This document shows, piece by piece, positions 8,149 to 16,751 of a stretch of 64,000 nucleotides of DNA (position 1 is its first letter; each line of letters starts with the position of its first letter). The translations under genes and the position numbers were made by a program. The notes below the pieces were generated by a model. That model did not search any database. It was not told where the DNA came from and was given only the letters and a program-made list of their open reading frames with translations. Source of the stretch: Pseudochelatococcus sp050946405 (GTDB lineage Bacteria > Pseudomonadota > Alphaproteobacteria > Rhizobiales > Beijerinckiaceae); assembly GCF_050946405.1 (NCBI RefSeq), contig NZ_JBMNUS010000005.1, positions 124,001-188,000 on the forward strand. Reading direction: 5' to 3'.

Positions 8149-9245
8149 GCCGACGCCGCGGGAAGCGGGACGGGCGACCAGAGCACGTCCTCGATTCGGG
8201 CGGCGTCGGTGGCGAGCATCACCAGCCGGTCGAGGCCGAGCGCGATGCCGCTCGTCGGCGGCATGGCCGGCAGCAGGGCGAGCAGCGCCTCGTCCAGCGG
8301 ATAGCGCTCGCCGTAGACGCGCTGCTTCTCGTCCATCTCCAGCATGAAGCGGCGGCGCTGTTCGACCGGATCGGTGAGCTCGCCGAAGCCGTTGGCGAGT
8401 TCGACGCCGCAGACGAACAGCTCGAACCGCTCCGAAAGGCGCGGGTCGGCCGGGCTGCGGCGGGCGAGCGCCGCCTCGACGGCGGGATAGGCGTCGAGGA
8501 TCGTGGCGCGCCCGTGGCCGAGATGCGGCTCGATCTTCTGGTTGAGAACATGGCTGAAGATGTCCGACCATGTGTCGTCCGCCACGATGCGCACGCCTGC
8601 CGCGCTTGCGCCCGCCGCCAGCGCGTCGCGGTCGGGGAGGGCGAGCGGATCGCGGGGAAGCGTCGCGAGCAGGTCGATGCCCGCGTAATGGCGGAAGGCG
8701 TCCGTCACCGACAGGCGCTGCGGCTCGGCGAAGGGATCGGCCTCCACGCCGCGAAAGCGCAGGCGCGTCGCCCCCGCCGTCTCGGCCGCGGCGCGCAGGA
8801 TGGCCGCGCAATCGGCCATCAGCGCCTCATAGGGCTCGCCGGCGCGATACCATTCCACCAGCGTGAATTCGGGATGGTGCAGGGCGCTGCGCTCGCGGTT
8901 GCGGTAAACGCGGGCGAAGTTGACGATGCGCGTCTCGCCGGCCGCGATCAGCTTCTTGCAGGCGAATTCCGGCGACGTGTGCAGGTAGAGCGGCAGTCGG
9001 GCCGGATCACCATCGGCGGAAAGGCCGCCGTCGATGAAATGCGTGGCGAAGGCGTGCAGATGCGCCTCGTTGCCGGGCGAGGTCTGCAAGGCGGGCGTCT
9101 CCACCTCGATGAAGCCGTGAGCGGCGAAAAACGCGCGCAGCCGGGCGGTGACGCGCTGCCGCGCGAGAAGCCGCGGCCGGCGGCGCCGGTGCGCGTCGAC
9201 GGCGAAAAATGCGCTGTCACCGGCGATAAAATCGGTTTCGCCCAT
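8145..9245 (-). CDS. epmA: EF-P lysyltransferase EpmA (GenX/PoxA)
   Basis: A paralogue of the class II lysyl-tRNA synthetase catalytic core that transfers (beta-)lysine to the conserved lysine of EF-P instead of a tRNA. 366 residues, with no N-terminal anticodon-binding domain. Motif 2 is RVYRNRERSALHHPEFTLVEWY and motif 3 is GIALGLDRLVML. The frame extends to GTG at 9257, but ATG at 9245 gives the family-like N-terminus MGETDF. It is transcribed with epmB (4-bp overlap) and divergently from its substrate gene efp, with about 137 bp between them for both promoters. Confidence 0.93.
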   Translation of the reverse strand: MGETDFIAGDSAFFAVDAHRRRRPRLLARQRVTARLRAFFAAHGFIEVETPALQTSPGNEAHLHAFATHFIDGGLSADGDPARLPLYLHTSPEFACKKLIAAGETRIVNFARVYRNRERSALHHPEFTLVEWYRAGEPYEALMADCAAILRAAAETAGATRLRFRGVEADPFAEPQRLSVTDAFRHYAGIDLLATLPRDPLALPDRDALAAGASAAGVRIVADDTWSDIFSHVLNQKIEPHLGHGRATILDAYPAVEAALARRSPADPRLSERFELFVCGVELANGFGELTDPVEQRRRFMLEMDEKQRVYGERYPLDEALLALLPAMPPTSGIALGLDRLVMLATDAARIEDVLWSPVPLPAASA

Positions 9246-9382
9246 CAGTTTTTGCACTCTGACATCTGGCTATTGGCGGCGGGATGAGTAAGGTGTCGCG
9301 CGACAGCCGCATCTTTGTCCGCCATCGGTTTCCGTTTCTGGCGGCATGCAACCAGAAACAGAAGACAGCAGAGGTTCATCAC

Positions 9383-9949
9383 GTGAAGGTTATCGCGAGT
9401 TCCGTTCGTAAAGGCAACATCCTCGAGGTCGACGGCCACCTGTGCGTCGTGCTTTCCGCAGAAAGTTTCTTTCCCGGCAAAGGCACGCCGACGACGCAGA
9501 TCGACATGCGCCGCATCGCCGATGGCGTGAAGGTCTCCCAGCGTTACAAGACCACGGAACAGGTGGAGCGCGCCTTCGTCGAGGATATCGACCACTCCTA
9601 TCTCTATCAGGACGGCGAATCCTACATTTTCATGAACCCCGAGAGCTTCGAGCAGCTTACCGTCTCCGGCGACGTGGTGGGCGACCAGGCCGTCTATCTG
9701 CAAGAGGGGATGGGCGTCAAGCTGTCGATCTACGAGGGCAACGCCGTCGCGATCGAGCTGCCCGCGCGCGTCACCCTGGAAATCGTGGAGACGGAGCCCA
9801 CCGTGAAGGGGCAGACGGCCTCCTCCTCCTACAAGCCGGCCATCCTGTCGAACGGCGTGCGCGTGATGGTGCCGCCGCATATCAGCACCGGCACGCGCAT
9901 CGTGGTGCAGACGGAAGACGGCTCCTATGTCGAGCGCGCCAAGGACTGA
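9383..9949 (+). CDS. efp: Elongation factor P
   Basis: Translation factor that rescues ribosomes stalled at polyproline stretches. Starting at GTG 9383 (AGAGG seven bases upstream) it is 188 residues, the standard EF-P length; an open frame upstream of this is not coding. Three domains are expected: KOW-like (1-65), OB (66-128) and C-terminal OB (129-188). The loop FFPGKGTPT places Lys33 as the modification site, matching the adjacent EpmA/EpmB system. The family signature is near the end (KPAILSNGVRVMVPPHI). Codon use is like its neighbours. Confidence 0.95.
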   Translation: MKVIASSVRKGNILEVDGHLCVVLSAESFFPGKGTPTTQIDMRRIADGVKVSQRYKTTEQVERAFVEDIDHSYLYQDGESYIFMNPESFEQLTVSGDVVGDQAVYLQEGMGVKLSIYEGNAVAIELPARVTLEIVETEPTVKGQTASSSYKPAILSNGVRVMVPPHISTGTRIVVQTEDGSYVERAKD

Positions 9950-9989
9950 CGCGGCTTTTCGGTGAAGGCGCCCCGCCCGGAAACGGTCG

Positions 9990-10042
9990 GTTCCGTCAAA
10001 TGATTTCATTTGATGGGAAAACGCTTCAGGAAACGGCCACGC
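9990..10042. repeat. Module D intergenic repeat, copy 8 (partial)
   Basis: Short piece with the inverted half-sites TCAAATGA and TCATTTGA followed by AAAACGCTTC. It resembles module D seen at 20841, 25230 and 10680, and lies downstream of efp. No other feature is seen in 9950-10169; a promoter for ohr is expected here. Confidence 0.5.
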
Positions 10043-10169
10043 CGGCACCAGCCTGGCCGTCGCCTGTCGCGGCCACGCTTTCCGTGCGGGGCGATTTCGG
10101 TCATAGTCCCCGTGCGCCGCGCGGAGGCCCGCATTCCGTTGGCACGCGGATCGGCGCGGGAGACCGCTC

Positions 10170-10598
10170 ATGACCGGAAATGTGTTGTACACCGCTACCG
10201 CCACCGCCAAAGGTGGCCGCGAAGGACATATCCGCAGCTCCGACGGCGTGCTGGAGGCCGATCTCATCGTTCCCAAGGAACTCGGCGGTCCCGGCGGCGC
10301 CGGAACCAATCCCGAGCAGCTCTTCGCGGCCGGCTACGCGGCCTGCTTCGAAGGCGCCGTGCGCTTCGCCGCCCGGCAGGCGGGCGTCAAGCTGGGACCC
10401 GACACGCAGGTCACGGCGCATGTCGGCATCGGCCCGCGCGAGGCCGGCGGCTTCCAGATCACCGTCAAGCTCGAGCCGCATCTCGACGGCGTCGATCCCG
10501 CGCAGGCGCAGGAGCTTGTCGACACCGCCCATGAAAAGATCTGTCCCTATTCGCACGCCACGCGCGGCAACGTCGATGTAACCATCGAGCGCGTCTGA
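10170..10598 (+). CDS. ohr: Organic hydroperoxide resistance protein (Ohr)
   Basis: Thiol peroxidase reducing organic and fatty-acid hydroperoxides, recycled by lipoylated proteins. 142 residues. Both reactive cysteines are present: peroxidatic Cys in AAGYAACFEGAV and resolving Cys in ICPYSHATRGNVDV, the hallmark that separates Ohr from OsmC. The N-terminal VLYTATATAKGGREG is typical. No ohrR regulator is adjacent. It stands alone between two intergenic repeats. Confidence 0.95.
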   Translation: MTGNVLYTATATAKGGREGHIRSSDGVLEADLIVPKELGGPGGAGTNPEQLFAAGYAACFEGAVRFAARQAGVKLGPDTQVTAHVGIGPREAGGFQITVKLEPHLDGVDPAQAQELVDTAHEKICPYSHATRGNVDVTIERV

Positions 10599-10644
10599 CG
10601 CGTCGGTGCCGTGCGGTATCTTGTTCCGGCGGAACGTCGTTGCT

Positions 10645-10750
10645 AGAGTGAAATCCGATCCGATCGGATCGGGTTTCACTCTGCGCCTCTTTGTCTTGAG
10701 CGAAGCCTCATCGATCAAACAATTCCATTTGATCGGCAAGCGCTCTGGAT
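10645..10750. repeat. Palindrome plus module D intergenic repeat, copy 7
   Basis: Positions 10645-10682 form a long near-perfect palindrome (arm AGAGTGAAA...CCGATCC, mirrored as GGATCGG...TTTCACTCT). This is followed by a module D relative (CTTGAGCGAAGCC, ATCAAACAATTCCATTTGATCGG, AAGCGCTCTGG). It could act as a transcription terminator for ohr, although the downstream T-run (CCTCTTTGTCTTG) is interrupted. Confidence 0.7.
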
Positions 10751-10796
10751 TTCCGGCGGCGCACGATATGCTGCCGGAAGGGCGGGGCCGTTTGTC

Positions 10797-11114
10797 ATGC
10801 GTTTTCTTTTTCGTCTGGCAGGATTTCTGCTGCTCGCCGCAGGTTTCGTGATGCTGGTTGCCGATGGCGCGCGTGCGATCGCGGACGGCCGGCTCGCTTT
10901 CACCCCTCTCGGTCCGGTGCTCGCCTGGCTGCTGCCGTCGTTCTTTCAGCGGATCGAGCCGCTCGCCGTCGACAACGTCGGCGCATATCTGTGGGATCCC
11001 GTGCTGGTTACGCTGTTCGATGCGCCCGCCTTCGCGGCCGCCACGGTTGTCGCCGTGCTCCTCCTGTGGATCGGGCAGCGCCCGCCGGAGCCGATCGGGT
11101 TCTCGACCCGCTAG
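10797..11114 (+). CDS. Small two-helix inner-membrane protein, conserved hypothetical
   Basis: 105 residues with two membrane segments: residues 5-25 (FRLAGFLLLAAGFVMLVADG) and 75-95 (AFAAATVVAVLLLWIG). Between them is a periplasmic or cytoplasmic loop with the patterned LPSFFQRIEPLAVDNVGAYLWDPV. I recognise this as a type widely present and unnamed in Hyphomicrobiales genomes, sometimes labelled PetM-like, but I assign no function. The stop codon TAG is the first three bases of the repeat that follows, so repeat insertion may have set the C-terminus. Confidence 0.7.
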   Translation: MRFLFRLAGFLLLAAGFVMLVADGARAIADGRLAFTPLGPVLAWLLPSFFQRIEPLAVDNVGAYLWDPVLVTLFDAPAFAAATVVAVLLLWIGQRPPEPIGFSTR

Positions 11115-11320
11115 AGCGGCGTGCATTCAAGTGGAATCGTCACGCCGCTCTAAACTCCATATTTTACCGCAACTTGCGTTCAATTCGATGGATCGATTTG
11201 AACGCAAACTGCTTTAGAGCATTTCGGCGTTTCGTTGAAACGCCGAAATGCTCTATCTTATTGACTTGACGCGTTTTCTTCACGCAAAGCGGTATCCACT
11301 TTGCTTGAAAACACTCTAGA
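11112..11320. repeat. Modular palindromic intergenic repeat, copy 2 (order C'-B-A)
   Basis: Module C at 11112-11152 (GAGCGGCGTG/CACGCCGCTC arms), module B at about 11153-11214 (TTGCGTTCAA/TTTGAACGCAA), and module A at 11215-11320 with the same perfect palindromic core as copy 1 at 5273. The order and the orientation of C and B differ from copy 1. The first three bases are the stop codon of the upstream gene. Confidence 0.88.
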
Positions 11321-11353
11321 TCATGTAGCGTTGCATTGAAACGGCGGCGGGAT

Positions 11354-12133
11354 CTACTGGCCCGGCTCGCGTCCGCGCAGCATCTGCCGGGCGAAATAGA
11401 CGTACATGCCGGCCGCCACCGCCGCCATCGCGAACCATGTCAGCGCATAGACGAGGTGGGTGTTGGGAAAGACGACCCGCGTCAGCCCCCCGCGCGGATA
11501 GCCGCCGGGAATGGCCGAAGCCTCGGCGTCGACGAAGTAGGGGGCGACCGCGCCAAGGCCGTGCCGTGCGGCGATGGCGGAGACATCGCGTGAATACCAG
11601 CGGTCCCCGGCGGGATCGTTGCCGCGCAGGAACGTGCCGCCGGGTTCCGTCATGCGGATGAGGCCGGTGATCGTCACCGGACCGCCGACCTGTCCTTCCG
11701 CCCGCGTTTCGGGCAGGCGGCGCTCGGTGGGCACGAAACCGCGGTTGACGAGAGTGATCGCGCCGTCATCGTCTTGCAGCGGCGTCATCACCCAATAGCC
11801 GGCGCCGAGATCGGTCAGGGCGTAGACGGTGGTTTCCCGCTCGTGCTGAAAGACGCCGGTCAGCCGGATGCGCCGATATTCGTCCTCGGCGCGGGCGATG
11901 TCCGGCCATGCGGCCGGGGCGGGCGCGGGCACCGGCGCGGCATGCACGCGCGCGTCGACGCGCGCGATGAGATCCGTTTTCCATGCGAGGCGCTGCAACT
12001 GCCAGACGCCGAGCGCGAGGAGACCGCACACGATCGCGAAAACCGCGATTCCCGGCAGGATGAGCGACCGGGGGGAGGGCGGCCGCTCCGGCGGCGGCGG
12101 CCGCCCGGCCTCGGAAGGCCGGGGAGATGTCAC
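11354..12133 (-). CDS. surf1: SURF1-family oxidase assembly factor
   Basis: Inner-membrane assembly factor that assists heme insertion into subunit I of heme-copper oxidases. 259 residues with the diagnostic SURF1 topology: one membrane helix at the N-terminus (LPGIAVFAIVCGLLALGVWQ) and one at the C-terminus (LTWFAMAAVAAGMYVYF), with a large periplasmic domain between. Motifs include the early WQL(Q)R and the late TWF. Start is GTG at 12133, overlapping the cyoD stop (GTGA); the open frame runs further upstream but over cyoD. In Paracoccus a dedicated Surf1q closes the quinol-oxidase operon, and this arrangement is the same. Confidence 0.9.
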   Translation of the reverse strand: MTSPRPSEAGRPPPPERPPSPRSLILPGIAVFAIVCGLLALGVWQLQRLAWKTDLIARVDARVHAAPVPAPAPAAWPDIARAEDEYRRIRLTGVFQHERETTVYALTDLGAGYWVMTPLQDDDGAITLVNRGFVPTERRLPETRAEGQVGGPVTITGLIRMTEPGGTFLRGNDPAGDRWYSRDVSAIAARHGLGAVAPYFVDAEASAIPGGYPRGGLTRVVFPNTHLVYALTWFAMAAVAAGMYVYFARQMLRGREPGQ

Positions 12134-12513
12134 GGAAGTTCGTGCTTCATGGGCATCATGTTGAGGTCCAGGTGATGCATGACCCACATCGAGCCCGTGA
12201 CGGCGATGAGAATGATGATGATGGTGAAGACGAAGGCCATGAACGTCCATCCGCCTTCGGAGCGCCTGTTCATATGCAGGAAAAAGATCATCTGCACGAC
12301 GATCTGCGCCACGCCGAGCGCCATCACGGCGAGCGCGGTCAGCCCGGCGTCGCCGAGCGGTCCCGCGATGACGAGCCAGAAGGGAATGACGGTGAGAATG
12401 GCGCACAGAACGAAGCCGGTGACGTAGCCGCCCACCGTGCCGTGCGCCTCGCCGGAGTCATGAACATGCGCGCCGGCATGCGCCGCGCCGGCTTCGTGCG
12501 AATTGGCGGCCAT
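12130..12513 (-). CDS. cyoD: Cytochrome bo3-type quinol oxidase subunit IV
   Basis: 127 residues and three membrane helices (GGYVTGFVLCAILTVIPFWLV; LTALAVMALGVAQIVVQMIFFLHM; GWTFMAFVFTIIIILIAVTGS), with the family HMN after helix two. The N-terminus is rich in His and Ala. It is a small accessory subunit needed for assembly of the CuB site. Start ATG at 12513 shares one base with the cyoC stop (TGATG). Confidence 0.93.
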   Translation of the reverse strand: MAANSHEAGAAHAGAHVHDSGEAHGTVGGYVTGFVLCAILTVIPFWLVIAGPLGDAGLTALAVMALGVAQIVVQMIFFLHMNRRSEGGWTFMAFVFTIIIILIAVTGSMWVMHHLDLNMMPMKHELP

Positions 12514-13151
12514 CACAGCACCCCCATCAGGTAGACGAACGAGAACACCACGATCCACACGAGATCGAGGAAATGCCAGAACATCGACAGGCACATGACG
12601 CGCCGCACGTTGCCCTCGCCGATGCCCCGCTGCGCGATCTGCACCAGCAGGACGCCGAGCCAGATGGTGCCGAAGGCGACATGCAGCGCATGCGTGCCCA
12701 CCAGCGTGAAGAAGGAGGACAGGAAGGCGCTGACCTGCGGCGTCGCGCCGATGTGGATGAGGTGCTGGAACTCGAACAGCGTCAGCCCCAGAAACGCGAG
12801 GCCGAAAACGCCGGTGACGGCCAGCCAGCGCAGCAGGCCGGCCTTGTCGTGCTTCTGCATGGCGATCACGGCGAAGCCGTAGGTGATCGAGGAGATCAGC
12901 AGCGCCGCCGTCGACACCAGCACGAGATTGAGGTCGAAGAGATCGACGGGCGCGGGCCCGCCGGCATAGTTGCGGCCGACGACGGCGTGGACGGCGAAGA
13001 GCGACGCGAAGATGAGGCAGTCGCTCATCAGATAGATCCAGAAACCGAGCATCGTGCCGGTATCGTGGTGGCCGTGAGCCTCCTCGTCCTCGCCCGCGAC
13101 GAAGAATACGGGCCCGCCTTCGATGGCGGCGGGGCTGATATGCTTGGTCAT
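12513..13151 (-). CDS. cyoC: Cytochrome bo3-type quinol oxidase subunit III
   Basis: 212 residues and five membrane helices of the COX3 family; membrane-embedded, no redox centre. Motifs: GFWIYLMSDCLIFASLFAVHAV (helix 1), GTHALHVAFGTIWLGVL and SMFWHFLDLVWIVVFSFVYLMG at the C-terminus, the latter with the conserved WHFLD(V/L)VW. The start overlaps the cyoB stop by 4 bp. Confidence 0.95.
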   Translation of the reverse strand: MTKHISPAAIEGGPVFFVAGEDEEAHGHHDTGTMLGFWIYLMSDCLIFASLFAVHAVVGRNYAGGPAPVDLFDLNLVLVSTAALLISSITYGFAVIAMQKHDKAGLLRWLAVTGVFGLAFLGLTLFEFQHLIHIGATPQVSAFLSSFFTLVGTHALHVAFGTIWLGVLLVQIAQRGIGEGNVRRVMCLSMFWHFLDLVWIVVFSFVYLMGVL

Positions 13152-15157
13152 GATGCCACCTTCCCTTCGAGGAGCCGGGTGCGCGCGTCTTCCGTCGCCG
13201 CGATTTCCGAGGCCAGGATGTAGTAATCCCGGTCATGGTTGAACGTGTGCGCGACCGCCGCCACGATGAGCGCCGCGAACGAGGCCGCGCACAGCCACCA
13301 GATATGCCAGATCAGTGCGAAGCCGAGCACGATGGAGATGCCCGCCAGGATCACGCCCATGCCGATGTTGCGCGGCATGTGAACGGCGCGGAAGCCGGTC
13401 AGCGGGCGCGCGTAGCCGCGCTTCTTCATGTCCCACCAGGCGTCGACGTCATGAACCACCGGCGTGAAGGCGAAGTTGTAGGCGGGCGGAGGCGAGGACG
13501 TCGCCCACTCCAGCGTGCGCCCGTTCCACGGATCGCCGGTGGTGTCGGCGTAGGTGGCGCGGCGCAGGTAGCCGACGGCGAACTGGGCGACGAAGGCCAG
13601 CGTGCCGAGCGTGATGAGGCCCGCGCCGATGGCCGCGGTGACGAACAGCACGTTGAGCGAGGTGTCCTCGAACTGGCTGATGCGCCGCGTCACGCCCATG
13701 AGGCCCAGGATGTAGATCGGCATGAACGCGACCCAGAAGCCGATCTGCCAGCACCAGAACGATACCTTGCCCCAGAACGGATCGGCCCGGAAGCCGGTGG
13801 CCTTGGGGAACCAGTAGACGATGCCCGCGAACATGCCGAAGACGACGCCGCCGACGATGGTGTTGTGGAAGTGCGCCACCAGGAACAGGCTGTTGTGCAG
13901 CACGAAATCGGCCGGCGGCACCGCAAGCAGCACGCCCGTCATGCCGCCGATGGCGAAGGTGAGCATGAAGCCGATCGTCCAGATCATCGGCACTTCGAAG
14001 CGGATGCGCCCCTTGTACATCGTGAACAGCCAGTTGAAGATCTTCGCGCCCGTCGGGATCGAGATGATCATCGTCGTGATGCCGAAGAACGTATTGACGC
14101 TGGCTCCCGAACCCATGGTGAAGAAGTGATGCAGCCACACCAGATAGGACAGGATCATGATGCACGCCGTGGCGTAGACCATCGACTTGTAACCGAACAG
14201 CCGCTTGCCGCAGAACGTGGCGACCACTTCCGAAAACACGCCGAAAGCCGGCAGCACGAGAATGTAAACCTCCGGGTGGCCCCAGATCCAGATGAGGTTG
14301 ACGTACATCATCGGGTTGCCGCCGGCGTCGTTCGTGAAGAAATGCGTGCCCACGTAACGGTCGAGCGTGAGCAGCGCCAGCACGGCGGTGAGGATCGGGA
14401 ACGTCGCCACGATCAGGATGTTGGTGCACAGCGACGTCCAGGTGAACACCGGCATGCGCATGTAATGCATGCCGGGGCAGCGCATCTTCACGATCGTGAC
14501 GATCAGGTTGATGCCCGACAATGTCGTGCCGACGCCCGCGATCTGGAGCGACCAGAGATAGTAGTCGACACCGACCCACGGACTGGCCTCGATGCCCGAG
14601 AGCGGCGGATAGGCGAGCCAGCCCGTCTGCGCGAACTCGCCGACGAACAGCGACGCCATCACGAGCACCGCGCCCGCCGTCGTCATCCAGAAGCTGAAGT
14701 TGTTCAGGAAGGGGAACGCCACGTCGCGCGCGCCGATTTGCAGCGGGACCACGTAGTTCATCAGGCCCGTCACCAGCGGCATGGCGACGAAGAAGATCAT
14801 GATCACGCCGTGTGCGGTGAAGATCTGGTCATAGTGATGGGCGTTGAGATAGCCCTCGCCGCCGCCCGAGGCCATCGCCTGGTGCAGGCGCATCATCACC
14901 GCGTCCGCCAGCCCGCGCAGGAACATGACCAGCGCGAGGACGATGTACATGATGCCGATCTTCTTGTGATCGACGCTCGTGAACCACTCGCTCCACAGGT
15001 AGCCCCACAGCCGGTAGCGGGTGAGGACGGCGAGCAGCGCCGCACCGAGAAGGGCGACGACGGCGAAAGTCGCGACGACGATCGGCTCGTGCAGCGGCAG
15101 GGCGTCGAGGGTGAGACGCCCGAAAACGGTATGCTGGATATCGCTGTCGATGGTCAT
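13148..15157 (-). CDS. cyoB: Cytochrome bo3-type quinol oxidase subunit I
   Basis: Catalytic, proton-pumping heme-copper subunit, 669 residues (E. coli CyoB is about 663). The low-spin heme ligand lies in FTAHGVIMIFF, and the CuB/Tyr site is WIWGHPEVYILVLPAFG with the cross-linked His-Tyr pair. The other CuB histidines are in VWLHHFFTMG, and the heme ligands are in FLVAHFHNTIVGG. An extra N-terminal and C-terminal helix pair relative to cytochrome c oxidases fits the quinol-oxidase subfamily. Start ATG at 15157; the longer open frame upstream crosses cyoA and is not coding. No cyoE (heme O synthase) is present in the window, so heme type (bo3 or ba3) cannot be told. Confidence 0.96.
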   Translation of the reverse strand: MTIDSDIQHTVFGRLTLDALPLHEPIVVATFAVVALLGAALLAVLTRYRLWGYLWSEWFTSVDHKKIGIMYIVLALVMFLRGLADAVMMRLHQAMASGGGEGYLNAHHYDQIFTAHGVIMIFFVAMPLVTGLMNYVVPLQIGARDVAFPFLNNFSFWMTTAGAVLVMASLFVGEFAQTGWLAYPPLSGIEASPWVGVDYYLWSLQIAGVGTTLSGINLIVTIVKMRCPGMHYMRMPVFTWTSLCTNILIVATFPILTAVLALLTLDRYVGTHFFTNDAGGNPMMYVNLIWIWGHPEVYILVLPAFGVFSEVVATFCGKRLFGYKSMVYATACIMILSYLVWLHHFFTMGSGASVNTFFGITTMIISIPTGAKIFNWLFTMYKGRIRFEVPMIWTIGFMLTFAIGGMTGVLLAVPPADFVLHNSLFLVAHFHNTIVGGVVFGMFAGIVYWFPKATGFRADPFWGKVSFWCWQIGFWVAFMPIYILGLMGVTRRISQFEDTSLNVLFVTAAIGAGLITLGTLAFVAQFAVGYLRRATYADTTGDPWNGRTLEWATSSPPPAYNFAFTPVVHDVDAWWDMKKRGYARPLTGFRAVHMPRNIGMGVILAGISIVLGFALIWHIWWLCAASFAALIVAAVAHTFNHDRDYYILASEIAATEDARTRLLEGKVAS

Positions 15158-15165
15158 GACGGGTA

Positions 15166-16275
15166 TCACTCGCTGAGGATCGTGGTGCGCGGCGACGTCT
15201 CGCCCGGACGGAAGGTTGCCTTCGCCGACAGGCCGGCGATGACGGCGAGCGTCGGTCCCTGCGGCGCATCGGTCGTGCACAGGCTGTCGGCCAGCGCCTT
15301 TTCCAGCCGCGCCTCGGCGAGCGCGGCGGGATTGCCCATGCGTCCCAGGCCGCTGATGCGTTCCCTGTCCTTGTGCATGATGTCCTTCATGCAGGTGGTG
15401 CCTTCGGGCACGCACAGATTGACGATGCGGTCGAAGAGGTCGGCGTCGAAAGTGCCGAAACGGCGCACCGGCTCCGCCTCGCTCGGACGGGCGATCTCCA
15501 GATAGGCCGCGCGCGTGAGCGCGTCCTGCGAGGCGCGCGCCTTCGCGACCCACGCGCCGAAGGCCTCGTCGTCGAGGCCGTGGAACTTGAAGCGCATGTG
15601 CGAGAAGCCGTGGCCGGTGTAGTTGGCGGAAAAGCCGTCGAACACGCCCGCCTCGTTGATGACGGCGTGCAGCTTTGTCTGCATGCCGGCCATGGCGTAG
15701 ATCTGCCCGGCGAGGGCGGGCACGAAGAACGAGTTCATCAGGTTGGACGACGTGATCGTGAAGCTGATCGGCCGGTCGACCGGCGCCGCAAGCTCGTTGA
15801 TCGTCGCGATGCCGTACTGCGGATAGATGAACAGCCACTTCCAGTCGAGCGAGACGACCTGTACCTGAAGCGGCTCGCTGTCCGGCGGTATCGGACGCGC
15901 GGCGTCGATGCGCTCCAGCGGGCGGTAGGGATCGAGCCGGTGCGTCCCGATCCACGTCGCCGTGCCCAGCACGAGGATGATGGCGATCGGCGCGCCCCAG
16001 ATGATGGCTTCCAGCCGGTTCGAGTGGTGCCAGTCGGGCTCGTAGGCCGCTTCCTTGTTCGACTGGCGGTATTTCCAGGCGAAAAGCAGCGTCAGCGCCA
16101 TCACGGGCAGGATGATGAGCAGCATCAGGCCGGTGGCGAACAGGATCAGATCCTTCTGCTGCGTCGCAATGTCGCCGGCCGGCGACATCACGACCCATTG
16201 GCAGCCGGACAGGACAGGCGCTATCGCGAGAAGCGACAGGAGGGAGCGAGCTTTGATGCGGGGCATCCGTCTCAT
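15166..16275 (-). CDS. cyoA: Cytochrome bo3-type quinol oxidase subunit II (lipoprotein)
   Basis: About 369 residues. The N-terminal lipoprotein signal ends in the lipobox LSGC, then come two membrane helices (LILFATGLMLLIILPVMALTL and AIIWGAPIAIILVLGTATWI) and a periplasmic cupredoxin-like domain. The positions that bind CuA in cytochrome c oxidases are replaced (GFSANYTGHGFSHMRF has no Cys), which marks it as a quinol oxidase. Two nearby starts (ATG 16275 and ATG 16266) are both possible; the frame is open to 16341. First gene of cyoABCD-surf1. Confidence 0.93.
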   Translation of the reverse strand: MRRMPRIKARSLLSLLAIAPVLSGCQWVVMSPAGDIATQQKDLILFATGLMLLIILPVMALTLLFAWKYRQSNKEAAYEPDWHHSNRLEAIIWGAPIAIILVLGTATWIGTHRLDPYRPLERIDAARPIPPDSEPLQVQVVSLDWKWLFIYPQYGIATINELAAPVDRPISFTITSSNLMNSFFVPALAGQIYAMAGMQTKLHAVINEAGVFDGFSANYTGHGFSHMRFKFHGLDDEAFGAWVAKARASQDALTRAAYLEIARPSEAEPVRRFGTFDADLFDRIVNLCVPEGTTCMKDIMHKDRERISGLGRMGNPAALAEARLEKALADSLCTTDAPQGPTLAVIAGLSAKATFRPGETSPRTTILSE

Positions 16276-16751
16276 CCATGTTGGGCGCAAAGGCGCGCGT
16301 CGGCCAGAAACGGCGGACGGCGCGCCGGTGAAGGCCCGCATCCGCGATCAAATGATCGCACTGCTTACATAAGCTCAAATGCCGCATCAAGAGCGTGCGC
16401 AGGGGGTGCGACAACATGCACACCCCTCTTACAGAAGTGAAGATCTCCGGGCGACCCGCCGAATGGTTGCCCGCCGCGCCGCGTATGCTGCGATCCTGCG
16501 GTTTCTTTATTCATTTTAAAAGTTCAAAAGTCACCAATAGTTACAAACGATCTTATTTTCTGGAAAAGAACTGTGCCGCTTGCCGCGCCGTTTGCCGCCT
16601 TTTTTGTCACATGCACGCGGTTTCCCGCCGAATCGGGCGCCGCCACCGCTCGTTCCGCAGCCTGTTCCGCCGCTCTGTCATCATGCCGTTATGGGGCCGT
16701 TCTAAACCGTCTGCGGTGAATGCACAGGTGTGCAAAAAGCGGGTGCGGAGT
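16276..16751. promoter_or_regulatory. Divergent intergenic region between cyoA and an ABC importer
   Basis: 475 bp without a credible gene. An AT-rich core at about 16500-16565 (TTTATTCATTTTAAAAG, CACCAATAGTTACAAACG) probably holds promoters for both directions. I see no clear regulator half-site that I can name. Confidence 0.45.

Noticed and set aside
11354..12406. 350-residue frame that would extend SURF1 over cyoD
   Set aside because: The upstream part is out of frame with cyoD, which has clear family features; GTG 12133 overlapping the cyoD stop gives the right SURF1 length.
13235..15505. 756-codon open frame opposite cyoB/cyoA
   Set aside because: Antisense frame rich in Arg, His, Asp and Glu produced by the codon bias of the true genes; no homology or start signal. 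The same holds for the long antisense frames over nrdJ, the kinase and the exonuclease.
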